64,000 nt of DNA from an uncultured Kiritimatiellota bacterium (GTDB lineage: Bacteria; Verrucomicrobiota; Kiritimatiellia; RFP12; UBA1067). Location: positions 1 to 64,000 of the forward strand of contig CAKULV010000011.1 of assembly GCA_934667425.1 (NCBI GenBank), read 5' to 3'. The translations under genes were made by a program, and so were the position numbers. Positions 36,101 to 43,878 of this stretch are shown piece by piece; positions within the stretch are counted from its first letter, which is position 1; each line of letters starts with the position of its first letter. The notes under the pieces were generated by a model that ran no database searches, was not told the origin of the DNA, and worked only from the letters and a program-made list of their open reading frames with translations.

Positions 36101-36637
36101 GCGGACGACCTCGCCGTCGGAAACCTGCTCCAGCGTCTGATCGACGTGCACCCCAGCATACGCTTCGCCATTCTCCGTCTTGGCCTCGGCGTCGCACGAA
36201 ACCGCGCACCGGCGGGCAGGGGCCGGCGCCCCCACGTCGCGAACGTCCAGCCACCTGGCGACCGCCCCGCCGTCAAGGACGACGGAGCCGTCCTTGGACG
36301 CGTCCAGCCAGAGGGCCGCCTTGGCGGCGACGCAATCCGGCGCGGCGATCGCATCCGGAGCCGTGGGGTCGCTCGTCAGCCGGAGCGTTCCATCCCCGAC
36401 GACGAGCTTTCCGTGCGACGCCGCAGTGGCCGCCGCCGGCACGACGAGCGTTCCGCCGCCGCCCTTGATGAACGTCCCGCCGGCGCCGATGGACAACGCC
36501 CCCTCGACGGACAAGGTCGTTTCGGGCGGCACGTCAATGCCTCCGTTCTCGCGCCATCCTACCGGATCGACGGAAGCCCCCTCGGCTGCGGCGGCCGCCG
36601 CCAGCAGACAAGTCACCACCAAACGTGTGCAGTTCAT
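33161..36637 (-). CDS. Large secreted protein with carbohydrate-binding-like repeats
   Basis: A 1158-aa protein with signal peptide; AGGAGG precedes the start at 36637, which is preferred over 36664. The N-terminal half carries passenger-like strands (GKLVVGDGTLRLTSD near residue 75) and a LamG/ConA-like segment (ALWLDASKDGSVVLDGGAVA near 105, YICEIIAFDRRLAESERVEV near 315). The C-terminal half has three related beta-sandwich modules opening with IPNADFE (near 515), IPNGDFED (near 705) and VAEGSFEKY (near 890), each with the NDFE-type start of CBM or DUF642-like domains. It probably binds the glycan processed by the upstream GH99-like enzyme 13 nt away. Confidence 0.7.
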   Translation of the reverse strand: MNCTRLVVTCLLAAAAAAEGASVDPVGWRENGGIDVPPETTLSVEGALSIGAGGTFIKGGGGTLVVPAAATAASHGKLVVGDGTLRLTSDPTAPDAIAAPDCVAAKAALWLDASKDGSVVLDGGAVARWLDVRDVGAPAPARRCAVSCDAEAKTENGEAYAGVHVDQTLEQVSDGEVVRRAVYFGGYVKNGVSFMKFCDASGADAAILPAYSVFVVHGVKNVYGSIFGYRAQPSLPVDTTYPNVNLPGVKRHFHNSTPAATHAFGGRYYLDGERIDAFNVPPKTGFQLLACDFCETGIPWDSLFACRRADNRFGGDYICEIIAFDRRLAESERVEVEAYLMRKWRLGRTAPNVRIGLSRRGAVEISVGGGTAEALSDYCLGLDGEGALVKNGAGELALDAGTLADFNGAVKVEDGAVLARGGIPPPIMAEPGRAYAVGRRADPTKSGYAKSGVVVSSGAGEANAVTKTGEGSLTFASLPEGLSKLNVAAGELTLAGTAEDGLYVEAPVVKAEIPNADFEASCADIAGAFDQLGRAYWQPGQERNGWTIPSSCPIGRSGFSNCSAGNFWSAPHFGGQALFVMLSDHGSDLSAIYTTVRFPAAGEYLVSWSESAYTVESSPMAVPYSLRVGPEWSQAEAVVRRSALLGYFSRIHAKVVVATAGDYALGFRVEDVRPQGASGHAMVVIDNVRADYVPTKRPAAVKIPNGDFEDTYCVNKAPGEFLLKLAPGSAPSPDNKATGWTLAGGAVEGSSMPAVAIVSPSSPSVPKKNHQTQKTRYADLASVDHGSVQLLMATKAGVDSGAYAETTFSLSAGVYRLQGRLANRNVKYYDWKNGDQCPRIKAMVTINGRQTRLGTVTVVNHDFAPHAWETPFTMAETGEVTLRLEADPVENAVALVDDLELIAEDSFGAASVRELVAEGSFEKYAGAAISSPWESVAGADGRVCEAYTAGQDSFDQQFGWAPYDGRVHVCIRGQASLEQDVGGLSSGRYRFQMAVHSRNSGAAYGNNPYRVFLRNKATGEEVAIGEGRVSSFLPECRRYEFDVREADSYRLVIQGLGNAYDPDPTQTGNRCSVVDAVSLKRVPLLRKAAPTGGAKLEVSVASGAKLNLDFEGRMTVKSLRVGGRRRYGEVNAVNCSAISGTGSLMVLDRLPGLVIGIR

Positions 36638-36650
36638 TTGCCCAGTCCTC

Positions 36651-38900
36651 CTATTTCGCGGCATACGGCATTTGAGGAGCCTTGAGGCCCACGTCCTCCG
36701 GGGCCACGTTGACCGGCCAGCCGCGGCGCCGCTGTTCCTCGCTCTTCTCGGCGAACGTGTCGCGAATGGCGTTCAGCACCCCGAAGCCGTGTTCATGGTT
36801 CGGCCATCCGATCGACCCCTCGCCCCACTCGTCCAGCGGCCCGACCAGCAGATGCCGGATCCCCGTCTCGTCCGAGAACCGCTTCGCGTCCTCGCAGATG
36901 CGCCTGAAGTCGGCGACGCTGAAGTTCCTGGTAAGGGAGTCGCTTCTTACCTCCCCCAGCCAGGGGCGGGCGTCGTACCCCGTGGACAGCGATGGGAAGA
37001 ACGGCAGCTTCGACTCTCTGGCGACCCGCCGCCAATGCGCGAGGCTGCGTTCGGCGACGCCGCGGAAATCGTAGAATCCGTCCGGTCCCGTGCGCTCTTC
37101 GTCGTGGATGTACTTGTAGACGGTGGTGTACTCGAAGCCGAGCCGCTCGATGGACGGAAGATGGTGGAAGCCCGGATTGCGCTGGCTGGAGATCACGATG
37201 CCCGGAAGCCCGGCCTTCGCCACCTCATCGCGGATTGCGGCGATCATTTCCTTGGCGACTTCGCGGCCGAAATGCCGCTCCATCAGAAACCCGGTGAAGA
37301 TGTTGACGAACGGCTTGCCGTCGATGCGGAAGTACTCCGGCGTCTTGAAGTAGTTGTCGCACCAGTACTTCGCCACCTGGCGCACCTCGGCGACCGTCAC
37401 GCGATTGTTCCTATAGATGCCCCACTGCAGGCACCACTTGACGCACGCCTTGTAGCGCGCGCGCTTGAAGGCCTCCATCCAGGCGTTGGGGCCGGGCTTG
37501 CCGTTGTACCAGTACCAGCAGAGCATCGCCCATTCAACGCCATTCTCCGCAAGGTACTTGATCTGCCAGTCCACCGTCTCGGGCTTGCTCTCGTCATACC
37601 ATCCCAGCACCGGCTTGCGCCAGGGGGCGCGGGACCATACCGGGTTCCAGCTCTGGTAGGTCCAGCCCGGGAACATCGTAACGCCGATGTGGTAGGGCCC
37701 GGTAGAGACCCGCTCTGGCTCCGGCACGTAGTCGGCGCGCGGGAGGCCGAGCGACGGAAGCACTTTGAATCGCGTCGTCTTGCGCCGTAGCTCTCCTCCC
37801 CGGCAGCCAACCTCAAGGGTGATCGGATACTCGCCCGCCGCCGGGGCGCTCAAGGTCACGCGGAAGAGCCGCTCGTTCGGCAGTCGGTACTTCTCGCTGA
37901 TGCGCCCTGAGCCGCAGCTGTCCCATCCTTCGCAGGCCGCGACGCTCCCCGTGGGGGCGAGCTCGCGCGCGTCCAGCACGTCCAGCCCCTCCGGAAGGTC
38001 CGGAAACGCGAAGCGGACGTCCTCGGCCGGCGCGGTTCCGTAGTTGCGGAGGACGATCTCGAGCGGCAGCGGACGCCCGGCGCGCGGAATCGCCTCGTCG
38101 CCGTTGAAGCTGACGATCCCGAGGTCCGGCGGCAGCACCGGCCGCTCGGAGACGAAGCGAACGCCGGCGGCGGGGAAGTTCGTGCCCGGAGTCACGCATT
38201 CGACGTTGAAGTAGTCGACGATTCCCTTCCAGGCACCCGGGCCCACGTCCTTGTGCCTTTCGATGTCCTTGCTCTTCAAGTCGAACCAGTAGGTGTGCGT
38301 CGCGCCGTCGGCCGCGGTGGTGAAGGGAATGATCTTCCGCCCGGGGACGCCCTGGTTGTGCCATACCAGCGAGCCGTAGACGATCTCGTCCGAGGCGTTT
38401 TCAAACAGCACTGCCGCCGTCTTGTCAGCGTCGATCGTCTGGACGGGGACGTTCTCTATGCGCACGTCCCTGATCTCCAGCTCGTCGACCACGCCGGGCG
38501 GCGGCATCGTCATCAGCGAATGGATTCTGCCCGCGCCGCCCCAGTGCGGGCAGATCTCGGCCCGGATCCATTCATTCGTGCGATCCGCGTAGTAGTACCC
38601 TATCGCCGGGCTGCCAAAGCTCGGCTTGCTGGTGCTAGACCAGTAGATCGCCCCACGGCCGATCTTCGGCGAACGGAAGCTGAACACGAGCCGCTGCGAC
38701 TCCGCCGCCTCGAAAGGCTCCCAGACGACGGCGGCGTAGCGGGGGTCGCCGCGGTCGTTGTTCCAGACGAAATCGGAGAACCGCGCCGCCCGGCACTGCG
38801 TACACGCCAACGCCGCCGCCATCAGCGCGAAGCGCCTGATCCCGCCGGCCAGCGGCCCGTCTTCGCGTCCACCATTCGGCGAAGCAGTGTCCAAAGTCAT
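36651..38900 (-). CDS. GH99-like (WbsX-type) secreted glycosidase
   Basis: A 749-aa protein from ATG 38900 (in-frame ATGs at 38921 and 38948 also have features of starts). After a signal sequence come two beta-rich domains, the second CARDB-like (RPLPLEIVLRNYGTAPAEDV). The catalytic-type domain begins near residue 420 with VLGWYDESKPETVDWQIKYL, AMLCWYWYNG and later LLVGPLDEWGEGS, motifs of the GH99-like / WbsX family. It would act on mannose- or similar sugar-containing chains. AGGAGG lies upstream in a duplicated form. Divergent from an XylR-like regulator, so probably its target. Confidence 0.75.
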   Translation of the reverse strand: MTLDTASPNGGREDGPLAGGIRRFALMAAALACTQCRAARFSDFVWNNDRGDPRYAAVVWEPFEAAESQRLVFSFRSPKIGRGAIYWSSTSKPSFGSPAIGYYYADRTNEWIRAEICPHWGGAGRIHSLMTMPPPGVVDELEIRDVRIENVPVQTIDADKTAAVLFENASDEIVYGSLVWHNQGVPGRKIIPFTTAADGATHTYWFDLKSKDIERHKDVGPGAWKGIVDYFNVECVTPGTNFPAAGVRFVSERPVLPPDLGIVSFNGDEAIPRAGRPLPLEIVLRNYGTAPAEDVRFAFPDLPEGLDVLDARELAPTGSVAACEGWDSCGSGRISEKYRLPNERLFRVTLSAPAAGEYPITLEVGCRGGELRRKTTRFKVLPSLGLPRADYVPEPERVSTGPYHIGVTMFPGWTYQSWNPVWSRAPWRKPVLGWYDESKPETVDWQIKYLAENGVEWAMLCWYWYNGKPGPNAWMEAFKRARYKACVKWCLQWGIYRNNRVTVAEVRQVAKYWCDNYFKTPEYFRIDGKPFVNIFTGFLMERHFGREVAKEMIAAIRDEVAKAGLPGIVISSQRNPGFHHLPSIERLGFEYTTVYKYIHDEERTGPDGFYDFRGVAERSLAHWRRVARESKLPFFPSLSTGYDARPWLGEVRSDSLTRNFSVADFRRICEDAKRFSDETGIRHLLVGPLDEWGEGSIGWPNHEHGFGVLNAIRDTFAEKSEEQRRRGWPVNVAPEDVGLKAPQMPYAAK

Positions 38901-38936
38901 GTTGTGTGTCCTCCTTGCCATGTTGCGCGTCCTCCT
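38895..38936 (-). repeat. 21-bp tandem duplication of ribosome site and start codon
   Basis: Two adjacent 21-bp units, 38936-38916 and 38915-38895 on the minus strand, each start AGGAGGAC and contain CAACATG. They differ at about three positions and keep the frame (ARRTHNM-type heptapeptide). Each unit therefore carries its own ribosome site and ATG. Confidence 0.85.
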
Positions 38937-38957
38937 GGTGTGGTTCATTCGCCGGGT

Positions 38958-38966
38958 AATGTAACA
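38958..38966 (-). promoter_or_regulatory. Possible extended -10 promoter of the GH99-like gene
   Basis: Minus strand TGTTACATT ends 9 nt before an ATG at 38948, in frame with the gene. It matches TATAAT at four of six positions. Weak but with the geometry of the other promoters. Confidence 0.35.
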
Positions 38967-38991
38967 TGGATTCGAGCCCCAAGGAAAATCG

Positions 38992-39017
38992 AAGCGAAAT
39001 TTTCACCATAAGCGAAA
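38992..39017. promoter_or_regulatory. AAGCGAAA direct repeats, possible XylR/AraC-type operator
   Basis: AAGCGAAA occurs at 38992-38999 and again at 39010-39017, 18 bp apart, between the divergent GH99-like gene and the regulator gene. Paired direct repeats about two helical turns apart are typical AraC-family sites. Inference from position. Confidence 0.45.
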
Positions 39018-39024
39018 CGAAATG

Positions 39025-39033
39025 TGGTAAATT
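39025..39033 (+). promoter_or_regulatory. Extended -10 promoter (leaderless) of the XylR-like regulator
   Basis: TGGTAAATT ends 8 nt before the ATG at 39042, with no ribosome site between. The adjacent AAGCGAAA repeats would allow autoregulation. Confidence 0.5.
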
Positions 39034-39041
39034 AACGGGGC

Positions 39042-40208
39042 ATGGAGACAGTGCTCATATTCCGCACCGGCGAAAATGAAACCTGGCTGGAGAAGCTCAG
39101 TGGGATTTCAGACTGCGCGCGCGATTCCAACTGGAACATCCAGGTGGTCGATGCGCGGCGAGTTCGCATCAACCTTCCGAGGCTGGTCGGCTTCTGGCGT
39201 CCCTGCGGCGCGATCATCGACGCCAGCGGAGACACGCGCAACCTGCGGCTGGGGGACTTCCACCGGCTTCCCACCGTCGTGATGACCCCCCGCCGGGAGA
39301 CCGACCGGTTCCCGTCCGTCACGAGCAATTCGCGCGCCATCGCCAAGATCGCCGCCATCGAGTTGCTGGCGCGCGTCAATCAATCCCATCTCTTCATCGA
39401 CTGGCCCCAGAACTCCATCGCCTGGGCCCGGTCGAAGCGCGAGGCCTTTGCGAGCATTCTCGCCGTGCACGGGTACGCGACTTCGGTTTTTCGCCCCGCC
39501 GAAGCCGAGATGCGCAACCGCCCGGCGCTCATCACGCGCTTGAGCGCCCGGCTGTCGTCGCTTCCCCGGCCCATCGGAGTGTTCGCGCTCACCGACGTGC
39601 TGGGCGCGGCGGTGCTGGACGCCGCCCGCCACGCGAACCTGGACGTTCCAAGGGACCTTGCGGTCGTGGGGGTGGACGACAACGCATTCATCTGCGAAAA
39701 CACGCGGCCCACGCTCTCTTCGGTTCGCCCCTCGTTTAGGAGGCTCGGGTTCACGGCTGGCATCCTCCTGCGCCAGCTCCTGGAGCAGCCGAAGTCGCCG
39801 GCCGGAAAGGTGGAAGTGGAGCCGGAGTGCCTTGTCCGCCGCGCATCCTCCGCCATTTTGAGGAACGCGGACCCCATGGTCGTCCGCGCCCAGGAGATTA
39901 TCCGCCTACGTGCGAGCGACGGTCTGGAGGCGGCGGACGTGCTGAAGCTCTTCCCCGGCTCTCGGCGCCTCGCCGAGTTGCGCTTCAAGGCCGCGACGGG
40001 AGTCTCCGTGCGCACGGCCATTCTCAAGACCAGAATCGCGCACGCCTGCGGCTATCTTCAATCGGGGCGGACGTCGATTTCCGCGATCGCGAACTTCTGC
40101 GGCTGGAAGAGCGACCTCGCCTTTCGCAGCGCGTTCAAGGCCCACGTCGGACAATCCCCCACGGCCTTCCGCCGCGCCATGCCGGCCAGGGGGCCGCGGG
40201 AAGAATAG
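39042..40208 (+). CDS. XylR-like AraC-family transcriptional regulator
   Basis: A 388-aa protein. Residues about 1-265 form a LacI-type periplasmic-binding-like sensor domain (DLAVVGVDDNAFICENTRPT near residue 205; LSSVRPSFRRLGFTAGILL near 225), and the C-terminal 110 residues carry a double HTH of the AraC family (ISAIANFCGWKSDLAFRSAF near 345). This XylR-type architecture senses a sugar in the cytoplasm. It is divergent from and probably controls the GH99-like and surface-protein genes. Confidence 0.85.
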   Translation: METVLIFRTGENETWLEKLSGISDCARDSNWNIQVVDARRVRINLPRLVGFWRPCGAIIDASGDTRNLRLGDFHRLPTVVMTPRRETDRFPSVTSNSRAIAKIAAIELLARVNQSHLFIDWPQNSIAWARSKREAFASILAVHGYATSVFRPAEAEMRNRPALITRLSARLSSLPRPIGVFALTDVLGAAVLDAARHANLDVPRDLAVVGVDDNAFICENTRPTLSSVRPSFRRLGFTAGILLRQLLEQPKSPAGKVEVEPECLVRRASSAILRNADPMVVRAQEIIRLRASDGLEAADVLKLFPGSRRLAELRFKAATGVSVRTAILKTRIAHACGYLQSGRTSISAIANFCGWKSDLAFRSAFKAHVGQSPTAFRRAMPARGPREE

Positions 40209-40263
40209 AACTCCAGCAGCGGAATGCCGGGAGGCCGCCGTCTCGCGGGCGAATAAATATGTG

Positions 40264-40476
40264 ATGACGGAACACAACTGCCGCGGGACGCGCATTGCTC
40301 CCCAACCAGCCGCCTTTGATCCGCTGAAGGGGATTCCGAAAGTCCTTCGCGGGAAGATCATCGGCGGCGAGTGCTGCGCCTGGACGGAGGAGATCGCCCT
40401 GCCGGAGGAACTGGACTTCAAGGTGAAGGCGCGCCTGGCGGCCTTCGGCGACGCGCTTCTGTCCAGTCCAAGGTGA
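40264..40476 (+). pseudogene. Remnant of a GH20-type hexosaminidase-like gene
   Basis: A 70-residue frame in which PLKGIPKVLRGKIIGGECCA, WTEEI and KARLAAFGDALLS match the C-terminal end of GH20 beta-hexosaminidases (conserved GGExxxWTE plus LAAxxxALxS). The rest of the enzyme, the signal peptide and the ribosome site are missing. It follows the regulator by 55 nt, so the glycan cluster probably once extended here. Confidence 0.55.
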
Positions 40477-40513
40477 ACCATACGGGTACAGCCTCCGGCC
40501 TCAACAAGTTGCG

Positions 40514-40544
40514 GCCCTCCCGTGCAACGCACGACGGCGAGGGC
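40514..40544. repeat. Intergenic palindrome
   Basis: CGTGC (40521-40525) pairs with GCACG (40529-40533) across a 3-nt loop, extended by GCCCTC/GAGGGC (40514-40519, 40539-40544) with a small bulge. No T-run follows, so not a standard terminator. Confidence 0.4.
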
Positions 40545-40633
40545 GCACCCCTCTTGCGACCGCTTGCGCGGCTCACTTCGTTCGGGGGATATGTCGCTAC
40601 GGTAAATATTCAATTGGCTAAATGGCCCAATGC

Positions 40634-40650
40634 AATCGCAAATCGCAAAT
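40634..40650 (+). repeat. AATCGCAAAT repeat, copy in direct orientation
   Basis: The 17-bp AATCGCAAATCGCAAAT is internally iterated (period 9) and occurs in reverse complement at 63264-63280. AT-rich relative to flanking genes. Confidence 0.7.
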
Positions 40651-40658
40651 CGAAAATC

Positions 40659-40712
40659 GTAAATTCAATCGCCGCGTCCGTTTCGGCATTTGCGCTCAAT
40701 GCGGAAATGTGA
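40659..40712 (+). repeat. Copy 2 of the dispersed ~54-bp repeat
   Basis: Near-identical to 23458-23512, with 40674-40712 identical over 39 bp. It ends exactly at the TGA that begins the tig promoter box. Confidence 0.85.
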
Positions 40713-40718
40713 TATCCT
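40710..40718 (+). promoter_or_regulatory. Extended -10 promoter of tig-clpPX
   Basis: TGATATCCT at 40710-40718 precedes tig by 33 nt; AAAGGCAGCAGAGA gives a ribosome site. Its TG comes from the end of the repeat copy. Confidence 0.5.
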
Positions 40719-40751
40719 ACACACTTATTTTACGAAGAAAGGCAGCAGAGA

Positions 40752-41963
40752 ATGAAAGTTGACCAGAAGGCCGAAAAGAATCCATGTGTCGTGAGTTTGA
40801 CCGTCAAGGCGGATGCCGATGAGATAAAGGGGGCGGTGAAGAAGGTCCTCAACGAGTTCGTGCGCGAGGCCCAGATCCCAGGCTTCCGCAAGGGCAAGGT
40901 GCCGGTTGAGCTCGTCCGCAAGAATTTCGCGAATGAGTTGAAGCGCGAAACGGAAGGCGCCTGCTTCCGCGAGTTCTATCCGAAGGCCGTTGATGAGTCC
41001 AAGCTTAAGGTCATCGCCCTTGAGGGGGTTGCAGAGATGAAGCTCTCCGAGGCGGACGGCATGGAGTTCACGGCGCTGGTCGAGGTGCGCCCCGAGTACA
41101 AGATGCCGAAGTACAAGGGCCTTCCGATCGACAGCAAGGACGTCAAGGTCGAGGATGCCGCCGTCGAGGCGCAGCTCGAGAGCCTGCGCAAGATGTTCGC
41201 CAAGTTCGAGGATGCCAAGGAAGGCGACATCGTTGGCGATGGCGATTTCGTCCAGTTCGACTACAAGGGGACGCTTGACGGCAAGCCGCTTTCCGAGGTC
41301 GTGCCGGACCAGAAGGCCGTCTGCGAGGCGACCGGCTTCTGGACGCAGATCGAGGACGGGCGTTTCCTCCCTGAGATCCTCGAGGGGCTCAAGGGCATGA
41401 AGGCTGGCGAGGAGAAGAAGGATGTAGAGGTGTCTTTCCCGTCCGAGAATGCCCCGGATGCGCTGAAGGGCAAGAAGGCCGCCTATGAGCTGAAGGTCAC
41501 GATGTTCCGCAAGCGCATCCTTCCCGATGACGCCGGGCTCGTCGAGTCCGCAAAGGCGGAGAGCATGGAGAAGCTTCGCTCCGACATCCGCGAGCGTCTT
41601 GAGAAGCAGGCTGCGGAGGCGGAGGTCGAGCGTCGCCGCAACCAGGCGATAGAACTTCTCCTCAAGAAGGTCGATTTCGACGTGCCGCCGTCGCTCGTGC
41701 AGCGTCAGGCCGAGGCGTACCTTGGCCAGCTTGCGCAGCAGATGCAGTATGCCGGCGTGACGGGCGAGTATATCGAGCAGAACCGCGAGAAGATACTCAA
41801 GGATGCGCAGGAGCATGCCGAGAGGCAGGTTCGCCTGTCTTACATGCTTCTTGACATTGCGGACGCGGAGAAGATCGAGGTTGACGAGAAGGACGAGAAC
41901 AAGAAGGATCAGGCGCGCGCCGAGAAGACCCTTGAGTTCATCCTTGGCGAAGCGAAGAAGTAA
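40752..41963 (+). CDS. tig: Trigger factor
   Basis: A 403-aa ribosome-associated chaperone and peptidyl-prolyl isomerase. The ribosome-docking loop GFRKGK is at residues 44-49, an FKBP-type domain at about 155-240 (GDFVQFDYKGTLDGKPL) and a charged helical C-terminus. It is slightly shorter than typical (about 430). It sits directly upstream of clpP and clpX, the conserved tig-clpP-clpX order. Confidence 0.95.
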   Translation: MKVDQKAEKNPCVVSLTVKADADEIKGAVKKVLNEFVREAQIPGFRKGKVPVELVRKNFANELKRETEGACFREFYPKAVDESKLKVIALEGVAEMKLSEADGMEFTALVEVRPEYKMPKYKGLPIDSKDVKVEDAAVEAQLESLRKMFAKFEDAKEGDIVGDGDFVQFDYKGTLDGKPLSEVVPDQKAVCEATGFWTQIEDGRFLPEILEGLKGMKAGEEKKDVEVSFPSENAPDALKGKKAAYELKVTMFRKRILPDDAGLVESAKAESMEKLRSDIRERLEKQAAEAEVERRRNQAIELLLKKVDFDVPPSLVQRQAEAYLGQLAQQMQYAGVTGEYIEQNREKILKDAQEHAERQVRLSYMLLDIADAEKIEVDEKDENKKDQARAEKTLEFILGEAKK

Positions 41964-42005
41964 CCCGCCTGCGGATTCGGGTATTACGCAAAGTTTGGAG
42001 TGCGC

Positions 42006-42617
42006 ATGAAAAAGAATAGCAGTCCGGAATCATATCTCGTGCCGATGGTCGTGGAGCAGACTGGCCGTGGCGAACGCAGCTACGACATCTACTCCAGGCT
42101 GCTTCAGGACCGCATCGTCCTGCTTGGCGGCGAAGTGACGGATGAGTCCGCGAACCTCATCGTGGCGCAGCTTCTTTTCCTGCAGTCGCAGGATGCGAAG
42201 AAGACGATCAGCATGTACATAAACTCCCCTGGGGGAAGCGTCACGGCGGGCCTTGCGATATACGACACGATGCAGTTCATATCGTGTCCGGTCGCGACGT
42301 ACTGCATCGGGCAGGCGGCCTCCATGGGGGCGGTGCTCCTCACGGCGGGCGCGAAGGGCAAGCGCTTCGCGCTCCCTAACGCGCGCATCATGATCCACCA
42401 GCCATGGGGCGGCGCGGAAGGCAAGGCCAGCGACATAGAGATCACCGCCAGGGAGATACTTCGCCTGAAGGAGCGGCTGAACCACATACTCGCCGACCAT
42501 TCCGGCAAGTCATACGAGGATGTCGTGCGCGACACCGACCGCGACTACTTCATGAGCGCATCCGAGGCCGCCGAATACGGACTCATAGACGGCGTTGTGT
42601 CGCCGAAGAATCGTTAA
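42006..42617 (+). CDS. clpP: ATP-dependent Clp protease proteolytic subunit
   Basis: A 203-aa serine protease subunit. The catalytic triad is S106 (GQAASMGA), H131 (IMIHQPWGG) and D180 (DTDRDYFMSA). YINSPGGSVTAG near residue 71 forms the oxyanion region. The start at 42006 is preferred to the GTG at 42000, with GGAG 5 nt before. It forms the barrel served by ClpX 4 nt downstream. Confidence 0.97.
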   Translation: MKKNSSPESYLVPMVVEQTGRGERSYDIYSRLLQDRIVLLGGEVTDESANLIVAQLLFLQSQDAKKTISMYINSPGGSVTAGLAIYDTMQFISCPVATYCIGQAASMGAVLLTAGAKGKRFALPNARIMIHQPWGGAEGKASDIEITAREILRLKERLNHILADHSGKSYEDVVRDTDRDYFMSASEAAEYGLIDGVVSPKNR

Positions 42618-42621
42618 GAAG

Positions 42622-43878
42622 ATGGCCAACAGATCCCCAAGGCAGCTTGTCTGCAACTTTTGCGGGCGCACTTCCCGCGAAGTGATGATCATCCCCGGGC
42701 CCATGGACGCCAACATATGCGTTGACTGCGCCAAGCATATCGCCAACGCAGTGACGGAGGCCGAAAAGGCGGCTGGGGTGGAGCCAAAGAAAAAAGTCCC
42801 GGCGTTGGGTCCAGTCCCGATGCCAAGGGAGATAAAGGCGTTTCTCGACAGCTACGTTATCGGACACGACGAGACGAAGAAGATATTGTCCGTCGCCGTC
42901 CATAACCACTATCGCCGCCTTGAGCAGAAGGAGAAGTCTGCTGACGGGAAGGGGCGCAAGTCGCCCGGCGAGTTTGACGACGTCGAGATCGAGAAGTCAA
43001 ACATCCTCCTTATCGGCCCTACCGGCACTGGGAAGACGCTTTTCGCGAAGACGCTCGCGAAAATGCTCAAGGTCCCGTATGCCATCGGCGACGCCACGAC
43101 GCTCACCGAGGCTGGATACGTCGGCGAGGACGTGGAGAACCTGGTGCGCTACCTTCTGCAGAACGCCGGCGGGGATGTTGAACTGGCGAAACGCGGGATC
43201 ATATATGTCGATGAGATCGACAAGATCGCGTCCAAGACCGACAACGTGTCAATAACGCGCGACGTGTCCGGCGAAGGCGTCCAGCAGGCCCTCCTCAAGA
43301 TCATCGAGGGGACGGTCTGCCGCATACCTCCCAAGGGCGGGCGCAAGCATCCCGACCAGGAATACATCGAGGTCGACACCTCCAACATCCTTTTCATATG
43401 CGGCGGCGCGTTCGTGGGCCTTGACCGCATAATCGGAGAGCGTTCCGGGCGCAGGGCGATCGGCTACGGCACGGATGGGCAGGGCGGCGCAGATGACGCT
43501 TCGCAGGAAGGCCTTGACGTGCGTCCCGAGGATCTGGTCAAGTTCGGCCTCATACCCGAGTTCACGGGTAGGTTGCCGGTCATAACCGCGATGAAGGAGC
43601 TTACCGAGGATCAGCTCGTGCAGGTGCTTACCGAGCCCAAGAACTGTCTCGTCAAGCAGTACAGGAAGCTTCTCGCCATGGATGGCGTGGATCTTTCATT
43701 CTCGCCCGAGGCTCTTCGCGAACTGGCCAGGAACGCGATCAAGCGCAAGACCGGGGCACGCGGGCTGCGCGCGGCCATGGAGCGCGTCATGACCGACATC
43801 ATGTACGATGCGCCGGGCGGCAAGGCTGGCGCAAAGGTGGAGATAACGGCCGAAATGGTCAGGGAGAAGCTGAAGTGA
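42622..43878 (+). CDS. clpX: Clp protease ATP-binding subunit ClpX
   Basis: A 418-aa AAA+ unfoldase. The N-terminal zinc finger cysteines are in CNFCGRTS and CVDC (residues 11-37), Walker A GPTGTGKTLFAK near residue 130, Walker B IIYVDEIDKI near 195, the pore loop YVGEDVENL near 170 and sensor II region KTGARGLRAAMERVM near 370. The start at 42622 is chosen because the zinc domain begins there. Its stop overlaps the GTG of panD (GTGA). Confidence 0.97.
   Translation: MANRSPRQLVCNFCGRTSREVMIIPGPMDANICVDCAKHIANAVTEAEKAAGVEPKKKVPALGPVPMPREIKAFLDSYVIGHDETKKILSVAVHNHYRRLEQKEKSADGKGRKSPGEFDDVEIEKSNILLIGPTGTGKTLFAKTLAKMLKVPYAIGDATTLTEAGYVGEDVENLVRYLLQNAGGDVELAKRGIIYVDEIDKIASKTDNVSITRDVSGEGVQQALLKIIEGTVCRIPPKGGRKHPDQEYIEVDTSNILFICGGAFVGLDRIIGERSGRRAIGYGTDGQGGADDASQEGLDVRPEDLVKFGLIPEFTGRLPVITAMKELTEDQLVQVLTEPKNCLVKQYRKLLAMDGVDLSFSPEALRELARNAIKRKTGARGLRAAMERVMTDIMYDAPGGKAGAKVEITAEMVREKLK

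Noticed and set aside
34922..36685. Plus-strand open frame of about 590 codons
   Set aside because: Antisense to the large secreted protein at 33161-36637, which has AGGAGG and a signal peptide; same compositional artefact.
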